A DNA stretch of 64,000 bases. It comes from Nitrososphaerota archaeon. GTDB lineage: Archaea; Thermoproteota; Nitrososphaeria; Nitrososphaerales; Nitrosopumilaceae. Under the pieces are notes generated by a model that was not told the DNA's origin, ran no database searches, and worked only from the letters and a program-made list of their open reading frames with translations. Below, one piece after another: positions 57,251 through 64,000 of this stretch (position 1 is the stretch's first letter; each line of letters begins with the position of its first letter). A program made the position numbers and the translations under genes. The stretch is taken from NCBI GenBank assembly GCA_021323705.1, contig JAJPKL010000017.1:1-64000 (forward strand), written 5' to 3'.

Positions 57251-57885
57251 TCACACAGAAGGGTCAATCAATTGAGGACAAGAGCATGGAGATAATCGAA
57301 TCCGAGATAGGTTCCCATCCATATGCCAAGGACGAGTGGACCATAGTCAAGCGAGTCATACACTCTACTGCAGACTTTGATTTTGCAAGAGCAAACAAGA
57401 TAATTTTTCACAAGCAAGCAATAGAGAGCGGTACCACGGCGCTCAAGAACGGATGTAACATAGTTGTGGATGTAAACGGAGTGATAGGCCTTCTCAATAA
57501 AGACAACCTAAGCAAGTTTGGAAACAATGTAATTTGCAGCATATCAGATTCGCAGGTAGTAGAAGAGGCAAAGAGATTGAACAAGACGCGGGCCCAGACT
57601 GCAATGCGGCTTGGCGCAAAACAAATTGATGGAGGAATTGTAGCAATAGGAAATGCCCCAACAGCACTACAAGAGGTAGTACAAATGGTAAAAGAAGGTG
57701 TGACAAAACCTGCCTTGATAATTGGCATTCCTGTAGGCTTTGTCTGTGCTACCGAGTCAAAGGAGGAGCTGAGCAATACCCAAATTCCTTACATCACAAA
57801 CATTGGCCGAAAGGGAGGCAGTCCCTGTGCCTCTGCAATATTAAATGCCCTCTACATCATCCTAAAGCAAAATCTATCTTCTTGA
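57247..57885 (+). CDS. cbiC: Cobalt-precorrin-8 methylmutase
   Basis: A 212-residue CbiC protein. 'IEDKSMEIIESEIG', 'KRVIHSTADFDFAR' (catalytic His) and 'VGFVCATESKEELSN' are typical. It moves a methyl group from C11 to C12 to give cobyrinate. Last gene of the plus-strand operon, overlapping cbiX by 4 bases and the convergent cbiA by 12 bases. Confidence 0.95.
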   Translation: MITQKGQSIEDKSMEIIESEIGSHPYAKDEWTIVKRVIHSTADFDFARANKIIFHKQAIESGTTALKNGCNIVVDVNGVIGLLNKDNLSKFGNNVICSISDSQVVEEAKRLNKTRAQTAMRLGAKQIDGGIVAIGNAPTALQEVVQMVKEGVTKPALIIGIPVGFVCATESKEELSNTQIPYITNIGRKGGSPCASAILNALYIILKQNLSS

Positions 57886-59244
57886 CAGCTTGATGCAGTT
57901 TTCAACAAAGGTCTTTGCAACACTTGGCTGTGCAAAGTGCATGTGCATGTAGGATGCAAGGGTGTTGTATTGTATCATTCCATCTCTTTTCTTGTCAATT
58001 CCTATTCCAATGTCCATCTTGTATGCAAATGTAGAGTCTTTTGATATTGATTCAAGTTCAGAAAAATGAAACTCGTGCCCGTAGAGTGTCGCACCTCTCC
58101 GTGATACTGCACAAGTTCTTGATGTACTTGCCTTGGTGTAGTTGAGCTTTAGTTTCTTCTGCATGGCTGTGTCTGCCTCAAAGAGGCCAATCATATTGAA
58201 TTTCTTTTTGCCGTATCTAATAGACCGCGTAAGATACATGAGTCCGCCGCACTCTGCGTATATTGGAACCCCTTGTTCTGCCTTTTCTCTGATCTGTTTT
58301 TTCATTGAATTGTTTCTTTCAAGCAAGTCTCCCTTGACCTCTGGAAAACCCCCTCCTATGTAGAGTCCGTCACATGAAGGCACCTTCTTGTCATGAATCG
58401 GGCTGAAAAACTCAAGTGATGCCCCCTCTCTGCAAAGCGCATCAAGGTTTTCCTTGTAGTAAAAATTGAACGACTCGTCAAGGGCCACTGCAATCTTTGT
58501 TCTTTTTCTTGCATTATACGCCTGAGGTATCACTGGCAGACTTGGAGTATTACGTGAGATCTCAATAATTTTTTCAATGTTGATATGATCAGAATATGAT
58601 TTTGCAATGGAGCGTATTTTTTGTCCAAGTGATTTAATCTCACTTACTGGAACAAGCCCAAGATGTCTTGATTCCAAGCCCTGAGAAGCATCTCTTGGTA
58701 TTACACCAACAACTGGAATTCCAAGTTTTGACAGTGCCTGCCTGCATAGTTCCTCGTGCTTTTTGCTGCCTATCTTATTTAGAATCAGCCCTCCAATTCT
58801 AGAGTTTTTCTGGAACTTGACAAAGCCAAGAGCGGTGGCAGCAATAGAGCGCGCAGCCTTGCTTGCATCAAGAACCAAGATCACAGGAGCTCTTACAATT
58901 TTTGACACGTGGTATGTGCTTGCAAAATTAGAGCCGCCCTCAAACCCGTCATAGTATCCCATTACTCCTTCTACCACAGATATGTCACTTGACGAGTTTT
59001 GGACAAAGTCTTTGAGTACGCCGCGCTGCCCCATGAGCCACGCATCAAGGTTTCGTGCAGGCCTGCCTGCCACTGCAGAAAGATATGTAGGGTCTATAAA
59101 ATCGGGCCCCACCTTGAACGGCTGTACTGAATACCCATGTTTTTTTATGCCATGTATTATTGCTGAGGTAATTGTTGTCTTGCCCACTCCACTGCTTGTG
59201 CCGGCAAGCACTATCCTTGGTATCTTCTTCAAGTCTTGTCGCAA
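57874..59244 (-). CDS. cbiA: Cobyrinate a,c-diamide synthase
   Basis: A 456-residue CbiA: N-terminal ATP-binding 'AGTSSGVGKTTITSAIIHGI', then 'KVGPDFIDPTYLSAVAGRPA', and a C-terminal glutamine amidotransferase-like part with 'DGLYIGGGFPEVKGDLLERN' and the catalytic Cys in 'IYAECGGLMYLTRSI'. It amidates cobyrinate at a and c with glutamine and ATP. Convergent with cbiC (12-base overlap). TTG start at 59244. Confidence 0.94.
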   Translation of the reverse strand: MRQDLKKIPRIVLAGTSSGVGKTTITSAIIHGIKKHGYSVQPFKVGPDFIDPTYLSAVAGRPARNLDAWLMGQRGVLKDFVQNSSSDISVVEGVMGYYDGFEGGSNFASTYHVSKIVRAPVILVLDASKAARSIAATALGFVKFQKNSRIGGLILNKIGSKKHEELCRQALSKLGIPVVGVIPRDASQGLESRHLGLVPVSEIKSLGQKIRSIAKSYSDHINIEKIIEISRNTPSLPVIPQAYNARKRTKIAVALDESFNFYYKENLDALCREGASLEFFSPIHDKKVPSCDGLYIGGGFPEVKGDLLERNNSMKKQIREKAEQGVPIYAECGGLMYLTRSIRYGKKKFNMIGLFEADTAMQKKLKLNYTKASTSRTCAVSRRGATLYGHEFHFSELESISKDSTFAYKMDIGIGIDKKRDGMIQYNTLASYMHMHFAQPSVAKTFVENCIKLSRR

Positions 59245-59265
59245 CTTGGAATCGTAATAATCATA

Positions 59266-60492
59266 TTAATTTTCTTGTGGGGTGACATTTTCTTTTATCA
59301 ATCCAAAGAGTTGCCGTATCGCAAGTTTTGGATGGCTAGTAGCTAGTTTAATCATGCTGCCAAGTCCAAACTCTGCCTTTACAAAGTCCAAAAACTCTTC
59401 TGCTGAGAGGTCGTCAATTATTCCGATCTCTTTATCCCATTCCTCGTCGCTTAGGCCAAGCCACCTATACTGCACCTTTATTGCCGACGCAATCTTGGAG
59501 CCTATTGCTTTTCGCATCGAGTCTTCATATGGTTTAAGAGATTTTTTTGAGGTGTCGCCTGACTTGACTGCGTTTGCAGCCACCTCTCCTGCCTTTCTGC
59601 CAAACTCTATTGCATATCTTATTCCTTCAAGAACCAATGGGTTTGCTTGGCCTGCCGAGTCCCCAACCAAGATGAGGTTGTCCTCAACAGTTGAGGTCCG
59701 CAGCCCTTCGTTTGGAATTAGGCCGTAATGAAACTCGACAGGAACTATTCTACCTAGTTCGTCAAGGGGTTTGGGTCTTTTCTCAATTAGTTCCATTAGG
59801 CGCTGGGTGGCGTCTGCCTGCGACTCGGGTTTTCCAACACCGACACCTATTCTTGCCTTGTTTGGTCCAATCGGAAAGATCCACACATATCCAGCAGGCG
59901 AATAGTTTTGTCCTACCATAAGATACCATGTCTGCGGGTCTATCTTTTCCACATAAGCCTCATATTCCGCACCTGCCCCAAATCTTTTCCATTGTGATAC
60001 AAGTCCTGTTGCTTTTCCTACAACAGAATAAAACCCACTTGCATCTATGACCACCTTGGAGGAAAACAACATGTCTTCTTTTAGAGATGTTGCCTTGACT
60101 CCCTTTAGCTTCCCATCCTGGCTTATGATATCAGTGACACCAGTCCTAAGGAATATTTCAGCACCAGCATCTGCTGCTTGATATGCAAGAAACTGGTATG
60201 TCTTTCTAACATCAAGCACAGCAACCTCGGCTTCTTTGCTTTTTTTCAGTATTACGTTATTTGGAGAATAAAACGCATAATTTTTTATAGGATTGTAATA
60301 TTGCGGAGGAATTCCAAAAGACTTGGCCTCCTTTATCCACGTGACCCCGCTTGTCCTTACGCTTTGCCCGACGGCTTCCTCTCTCTCAAGTATTGCCACC
60401 TTGGCGCCTTTTTTTGCAGCGCTCCATCCTGCAGAGAGACCGGCAGGTCCGCCTCCAACTATGACAACATCATAATCATAATTTTTTGTCAT
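59266..60492 (-). CDS. Geranylgeranyl reductase-family FAD-dependent oxidoreductase
   Basis: A 408-residue flavoprotein with dinucleotide-binding 'DVVIVGGGPAGLSAGWSAAK', the family's 'VGQSVRTSGVTW', and the second FAD stretch 'LILVGDSAGQANPLVLEGIR'. Family members saturate geranylgeranyl chains of archaeal membrane lipids. It is placed 21 bases upstream of cbiA on the same strand, and could share its transcript. ATG at 60492. Confidence 0.85.
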   Translation of the reverse strand: MTKNYDYDVVIVGGGPAGLSAGWSAAKKGAKVAILEREEAVGQSVRTSGVTWIKEAKSFGIPPQYYNPIKNYAFYSPNNVILKKSKEAEVAVLDVRKTYQFLAYQAADAGAEIFLRTGVTDIISQDGKLKGVKATSLKEDMLFSSKVVIDASGFYSVVGKATGLVSQWKRFGAGAEYEAYVEKIDPQTWYLMVGQNYSPAGYVWIFPIGPNKARIGVGVGKPESQADATQRLMELIEKRPKPLDELGRIVPVEFHYGLIPNEGLRTSTVEDNLILVGDSAGQANPLVLEGIRYAIEFGRKAGEVAANAVKSGDTSKKSLKPYEDSMRKAIGSKIASAIKVQYRWLGLSDEEWDKEIGIIDDLSAEEFLDFVKAEFGLGSMIKLATSHPKLAIRQLFGLIKENVTPQEN

Positions 60493-60594
60493 TTGTAGTT
60501 TATTGGGCTTGGTCTAGCGTAATAACCGTTTTTTCATGGATACATATTGTTTCAAAGCGTCAGATTTTTACTGGTCGCAATAAAACAACTTTTT

Positions 60595-61128
60595 ATGGAA
60601 AAGGACGGGCTTGTAATTGTTTATACAGGTAAAGGAAAGGGAAAGACAACAGCTGCGCTTGGAATGGCATTGCGCGCAGTAGGTTACGATTACAAAGTCT
60701 GCATGATTCAGTTCATCAAGGGATCGTGGCACTACGGCGAGATGACGTCATCGAAGAGGCTTGAGCCAGAGTTTGAGCTTACTGCAGTGGGCAAGGGATT
60801 TGTAGGAATTATGGACGACAAGAGTCCTATTGAAGACCACAAAAAGATTGCAGACGAGGCGCTTGTCATTGCAAGAGAAAAAATTTCTTCACAAAAATAC
60901 AACATTGTGATTTTAGACGAGATAAACTATGCAGTAAACCTAGGGCTGGTATCACTTGACGATGTGTTAAAACTAATACAGTCCAAGCCTGCGTCTGTGA
61001 ACTTGGTTCTGACAGGAAACCATGCCAGAGATGAGATAATCGAGCTAGCTGATCTGGTGACAGAGATGAAGGAGATAAAACATCCGTTCAAATCCGGCAT
61101 AAGAGCAAAGAAAGGAATCGATTTTTAA
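60595..61128 (+). CDS. cobA: Cob(I)yrinic acid a,c-diamide adenosyltransferase (CobA/BtuR type)
   Basis: About 177 residues from ATG 60595. P-loop 'IVYTGKGKGKTTAALGMALR', 'MIQFIKGSWHYGE' and 'IVILDEINYAVNLGLVSLDD' are hallmarks of the CobA/CobO/BtuR family, which adds the 5'-deoxyadenosyl group to Co(I) corrinoids. The open frame starts at 60547, but the upstream part looks unrelated to the family N-terminus. It completes the adenosylcobalamin set with the cbi genes nearby. Confidence 0.93.
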   Translation: MEKDGLVIVYTGKGKGKTTAALGMALRAVGYDYKVCMIQFIKGSWHYGEMTSSKRLEPEFELTAVGKGFVGIMDDKSPIEDHKKIADEALVIAREKISSQKYNIVILDEINYAVNLGLVSLDDVLKLIQSKPASVNLVLTGNHARDEIIELADLVTEMKEIKHPFKSGIRAKKGIDF

Positions 61129-61228
61129 TAAATATGCTTCAAGTTACCGTTCTTGCAATAAGATCAGAACATGATACTGCAAAAATAACATCAACAACAT
61201 TAAATTAAGCGCTAAAAGCTTGAAAATC

Positions 61229-62029
61229 ATGTCTACTGCAATGCAAGAGTTTCCTGAGGTCGGAGAGATAGTTGTTGCAACTGTAACCAGAATCATGGAT
61301 CAGGGAGCCTATGTTACTCTTGACGAATACAACAACATTCAAGGATTCTTGCACATATCAGAAATTGCTACTGGCTGGATTAGAAACGTAGAAAAGTTTC
61401 TCAAGCCAGGTGAGAAAAAAGTGCTTCTTGTAAAGCGTGTAGACCCCAGACGATCTGAGATAGACCTTTCCTTAAAACAAATCTCCTCAGACCAAAAAAA
61501 GAAGAAGCTCTTGGAGTTGAAACGTAAAGAAAAGGAAAGCGCCTTGATTGAGAACTTTAAGACAAAATCAGGCCTCTCAAAGGCTGAGACTGAGAAGATT
61601 GAAAATATTCTTGTTGAAAAATTTGATTCTATTTATGATGCATTCAGTGAGGTTGCAGCAAAGGGCATATCTGTTCTGGAAGGCCTCAACATGCCACAAA
61701 AGGCAGTCTCTGCAATCGAAGAGCTAAGCTCAAAGATGCAGATACCGCATGTAGAGATAAGGGGAGTGCTGGAGCTCACAAGCACCAAGCCTGACGGCAT
61801 TGACATCATCAAACGTTCACTGGTGGCTGCCATGGAGAACAAAAAAGTGAACGTATCAATAACATACATGGGCGCGCCCAAGTACCGCCTCAGTATTACG
61901 GCACAAAATTTCAAGGATGCCGAAAAAGAGCTCAAACCCATTCTTGCATCAGTCGAGCAAGTGATGGAGAAGAGCGGCGGCACATTCAAGTTTACAAGGG
62001 AAGAATCAAAAAAGACCCGAGAGGGCTAG
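61229..62029 (+). CDS. Translation initiation factor aIF2 subunit alpha
   Basis: About 266 residues from ATG 61229 (a TTG at 61220 is possible too). The N-terminal S1 domain 'EIVVATVTRIMDQGAYVTLD', 'GFLHISEIATGWIRNVEKFL' (with the conserved 'S-E-(I/L)' region of eIF2-alpha) is followed by a helical middle domain and a C-terminal alpha-beta domain ('VSITYMGAPKYRLSITAQNF'). It forms the aIF2 complex that brings Met-tRNAi to the ribosome. Followed directly by nop10, the normal archaeal order. Confidence 0.95.
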   Translation: MSTAMQEFPEVGEIVVATVTRIMDQGAYVTLDEYNNIQGFLHISEIATGWIRNVEKFLKPGEKKVLLVKRVDPRRSEIDLSLKQISSDQKKKKLLELKRKEKESALIENFKTKSGLSKAETEKIENILVEKFDSIYDAFSEVAAKGISVLEGLNMPQKAVSAIEELSSKMQIPHVEIRGVLELTSTKPDGIDIIKRSLVAAMENKKVNVSITYMGAPKYRLSITAQNFKDAEKELKPILASVEQVMEKSGGTFKFTREESKKTREG

Positions 62030-62031
62030 AA

Positions 62032-62187
62032 ATGAAGTTCCAGATGCGCAAGTGCGACAACTGCAAGAGATACACTCTCAAAGACGCATGCCCCAAGTGC
62101 GGAAGCAAGACATCAAGTGTCCATCCCGGAAAATATTCTCCAGACGACAAGTATGCAAGATACCGCATCTCTGACAGATACAAGTGA
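62032..62187 (+). CDS. nop10: H/ACA ribonucleoprotein protein Nop10
   Basis: A 51-residue protein: 'MRKCDNCKRYTLKDACPKCG' has the four-cysteine zinc-binding core, followed by 'VHPGKYSPDDKYARYR'. This is the archaeal Nop10, part of H/ACA pseudouridylation particles. ATG at 62032, two bases after the aIF2-alpha stop. Confidence 0.95.
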   Translation: MKFQMRKCDNCKRYTLKDACPKCGSKTSSVHPGKYSPDDKYARYRISDRYK

Positions 62188-62189
62188 AT

Positions 62190-64000
62190 TTACTTGGCTG
62201 TAGAAGGAGATGCCCTTATTGATATGATGCGGGCATCATCTGGATTTACTGGCTGACTGTTAGAGTTTGTTGGCAGCGATGCTATCTTATCTACAACATC
62301 CTGGCCTGATGTTACCTGCCCAAATAGAGTATACTTGCCGTTAAGAAAACTTGCATCGCCTACTGTAATGAAGAACTGTGAGCTTCCACTGTTAACATCT
62401 TGCCCGCGTGCCATTCCTACCGTATATTTGCTGTAGTTTAGATCACTGAATTCTGGCGGTATGGTATATCCAGCGTCTCCCATTCCCCAGCTGTCTCTTG
62501 TTCCATTCTTTGTGTTGGGGTCTCCTCCCTGAATTACAAATCCCGGAACTATTCTGTGGAATAAGGTTCCATCATAGAATTTCGAGTTTGCAAGCTTCTC
62601 AAAGTTAGCAACTGTCTTTGGTGCTGCCCCATTGAACAGTTTTAGTGTAATGTCCCCATACTTTGTAGTAATTACTGCAGTGTCACCTGTTGCAGTAGAT
62701 GAACTATTTGTGGTTGTGACAGTTGGCTGTGTAGGCTGCTTGGTACTTGTAGTTTGAGTATTGTTTGTCTGCTCTGTGCTTGTTCCAAGTACATAGTTTG
62801 GATTTACTTGGTAAATCAACACGCCAGAGAAGACACCCGACCCAGTCATGTTAAGGCTTGATGACTCGTATGCAAGCTTCAGAGGCCCTGAGCCGTTTGA
62901 AGAATATTTGATGTTTTTTGAATAAATTGCAGTGTATCCGTTTTGGTAGGTCTGAGATTCTTGGTGGGTGGTAGGGTCATAGTATGTTACCGGAACAAAT
63001 GGGAACATGTGCCCAAGCAGTGTATTTTGCCAAAAGTAATCGGTGGGTGTAAACTGGTCAGGCTGCAAGAACTTTGTCTCGTCCTCTCCTCCAATTCTCA
63101 TGAACCACTGCTTCTTGCTCTCATCTCCTCCACCGCCTAGGATGTATAGGTCTTGGCCGTTTGAGCTAAACTTTTGTCCTACAACGTACACCAGAACATA
63201 GTCTGCATGCATGTCCCGCAGGGTCTTCCAAGCATCATCTGGGGAGCTTAGAAGCAGTTTTGCAATTCCTGCAATCTTGGCAGTATCAAGCGTAGCGTTA
63301 TCAACAAAGGTAGTTCTGTTGCCAAGCGTTTGTATCCAGTATCCGTAATCCCACCAAGATGCTATAACTGAGTTTGGCGGAGTGTTGTTCTTCAGCCAAG
63401 CCATCGCATCAGGCCAGTCGCTTGTTGCTATTGCAAAGTTAGAACCTCCATTTAGTATGGTTGGGGGAGATTTTACCATTGTTATCCAGTTTGATTGAAC
63501 AGGAAAGACTGTGGGTATCAACAACAGTCCCACCACTACTGCAACAAAGGCAATCTTTGAGAATCTGCCAAGGAAGACAAGTTGTTTTTTTGTCTGAGTT
63601 GTCTTCTTTTTTGAGGACTCTTTGGTAGGTTCTGCCACTTGCGGCTTGTTCTCCTTTTTTAGAATTTCTGATGTAAGACCTGCAAGTCCGATAGATGCAA
63701 GTACAATGACAGAGGATGCGGTCAACAGTTCCAGCCTAGAAAATGTCGAGCCGGCATATGCACCAACTATTCCAAGTATGAGTGCAAAAATAGTCATATC
63801 ATTTTTGATGTTAAACTGCAAAGAGCCGTTGCCATCTTTCTTTCTGAAGGTAAGCCATATTCCAAATCCTGCAAGCAGCATCAAAATTGAAAAGTAGGTA
63901 AAGTTTTGTGCCAGAGTTGGTGTGGCATGTTCTGCAACAGAATCCACCAATGGGTTTTCAGATGTCAGGAATGGATCTACTGCATTCATGTAACGGAAGC
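62190..64000 (-). CDS. aglB-like: STT3/AglB oligosaccharyltransferase fused to cyclophilin (partial, 5' cut by window)
   Basis: The frame is open to the right edge (codons before 63989 read FRY, no stop), so the N-terminal part with most transmembrane helices is outside. Within the window are 'NPLVDSVAEHATPT' (external loop 5-like), four further helices, then the catalytic 'ASWWDYGYWIQTLGNRTTFV' (WWDYG motif, about 63290-63370) of N-glycosylation oligosaccharyltransferases. After a Thr/Ser/Pro-rich linker (about 62690-62790) the last 165 residues are a cyclophilin: 'VANFEKLANSKFYDGTLFHR', 'VIQGGDPNTKNGTRDSWGMG', 'SGSSQFFITVGDASFLNGKY'. Both domains should be outside the membrane, so the protein could glycosylate secreted proteins and isomerise prolines in the same chain. 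Confidence 0.9.
   Translation of the reverse strand, partial: FRYMNAVDPFLTSENPLVDSVAEHATPTLAQNFTYFSILMLLAGFGIWLTFRKKDGNGSLQFNIKNDMTIFALILGIVGAYAGSTFSRLELLTASSVIVLASIGLAGLTSEILKKENKPQVAEPTKESSKKKTTQTKKQLVFLGRFSKIAFVAVVVGLLLIPTVFPVQSNWITMVKSPPTILNGGSNFAIATSDWPDAMAWLKNNTPPNSVIASWWDYGYWIQTLGNRTTFVDNATLDTAKIAGIAKLLLSSPDDAWKTLRDMHADYVLVYVVGQKFSSNGQDLYILGGGGDESKKQWFMRIGGEDETKFLQPDQFTPTDYFWQNTLLGHMFPFVPVTYYDPTTHQESQTYQNGYTAIYSKNIKYSSNGSGPLKLAYESSSLNMTGSGVFSGVLIYQVNPNYVLGTSTEQTNNTQTTSTKQPTQPTVTTTNSSSTATGDTAVITTKYGDITLKLFNGAAPKTVANFEKLANSKFYDGTLFHRIVPGFVIQGGDPNTKNGTRDSWGMGDAGYTIPPEFSDLNYSKYTVGMARGQDVNSGSSQFFITVGDASFLNGKYTLFGQVTSGQDVVDKIASLPTNSNSQPVNPDDARIISIRASPSTAK

Overview
The window comes from an archaeon, most likely an ammonia-oxidiser-type member of the Nitrososphaerota (Thaumarchaeota). 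The evidence is gene content: aIF2-alpha next to Nop10, an LSm protein, an RPA-like multi-OB protein, an STT3/AglB oligosaccharyltransferase, a geranylgeranyl reductase, an Lhr-type helicase, an anaerobic-type cobalamin pathway, many small secreted and HTH proteins of thaumarchaeal character, frequent TTG/GTG starts, and promoters that put the TATA box about 25 bases before the start codon (leaderless mRNAs). The species cannot be named from sequence alone.

1-14 kb is a visibly AT-rich surface-glycan island. On the minus strand it encodes a sugar-1-phosphate nucleotidyltransferase, a DegT aminotransferase and a Gfo/Idh oxidoreductase (an amino-sugar module). Then come an acyl carrier protein, an AMP-dependent acyl ligase, a LuxE-like acyl-protein synthetase and a LuxC-like acyl reductase, followed by a hexapeptide acyltransferase, a methyltransferase, a GT2-like protein, a flippase-like membrane protein, a phosphosugar isomerase and a large YfhO-like membrane protein. 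A plus-strand holo-ACP synthase (AcpS) lies divergent from the ACP. An ACP, its activating transferase and a reductase pair in an archaeal glycan locus is the strongest candidate for an undescribed system here.

14-21.6 kb holds two large secreted proteins that share a repeat domain, one of them a metzincin with two LamG domains. An intact IS5-family (IS903-like) insertion sequence with 19-bp inverted repeats and a 9-bp target duplication sits between them.

21.7-29 kb is a dense patch of PIN, RHH, MNT nucleotidyltransferase and HEPN genes (toxin-antitoxin type), several of them truncated or frameshifted. It includes a PD-(D/E)XK nuclease-wHTH-MNT fusion and tandem palindromic operators at gene starts. 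A GH5-like protein with a CFI-box tail lies within it.

29-47 kb is mixed lineage-specific content: small regulators, a Ser-type tRNA whose anticodon reads GAA, two class III nucleotidyl-cyclase-like proteins, secreted and membrane proteins, a GT4 glycosyltransferase, tRNA-Gln, a divergent RHH pair sharing three palindromes, an ABC-2 exporter and an RPA-like protein. 47-64 kb is core genome: CDGSH protein, Lhr-like helicase, RadB-like ATPase, LSm-MetK, DnaJ, the cbiD-cbiG-cbiX-cbiC / cbiA / cobA cobalamin genes, geranylgeranyl reductase, aIF2-alpha, Nop10, and the C-terminal part of an oligosaccharyltransferase fused to a cyclophilin, cut by the right edge. Four genes in the accessory part would each be restored by one extra A in an A-run, so either local decay or systematic homopolymer error should be considered.
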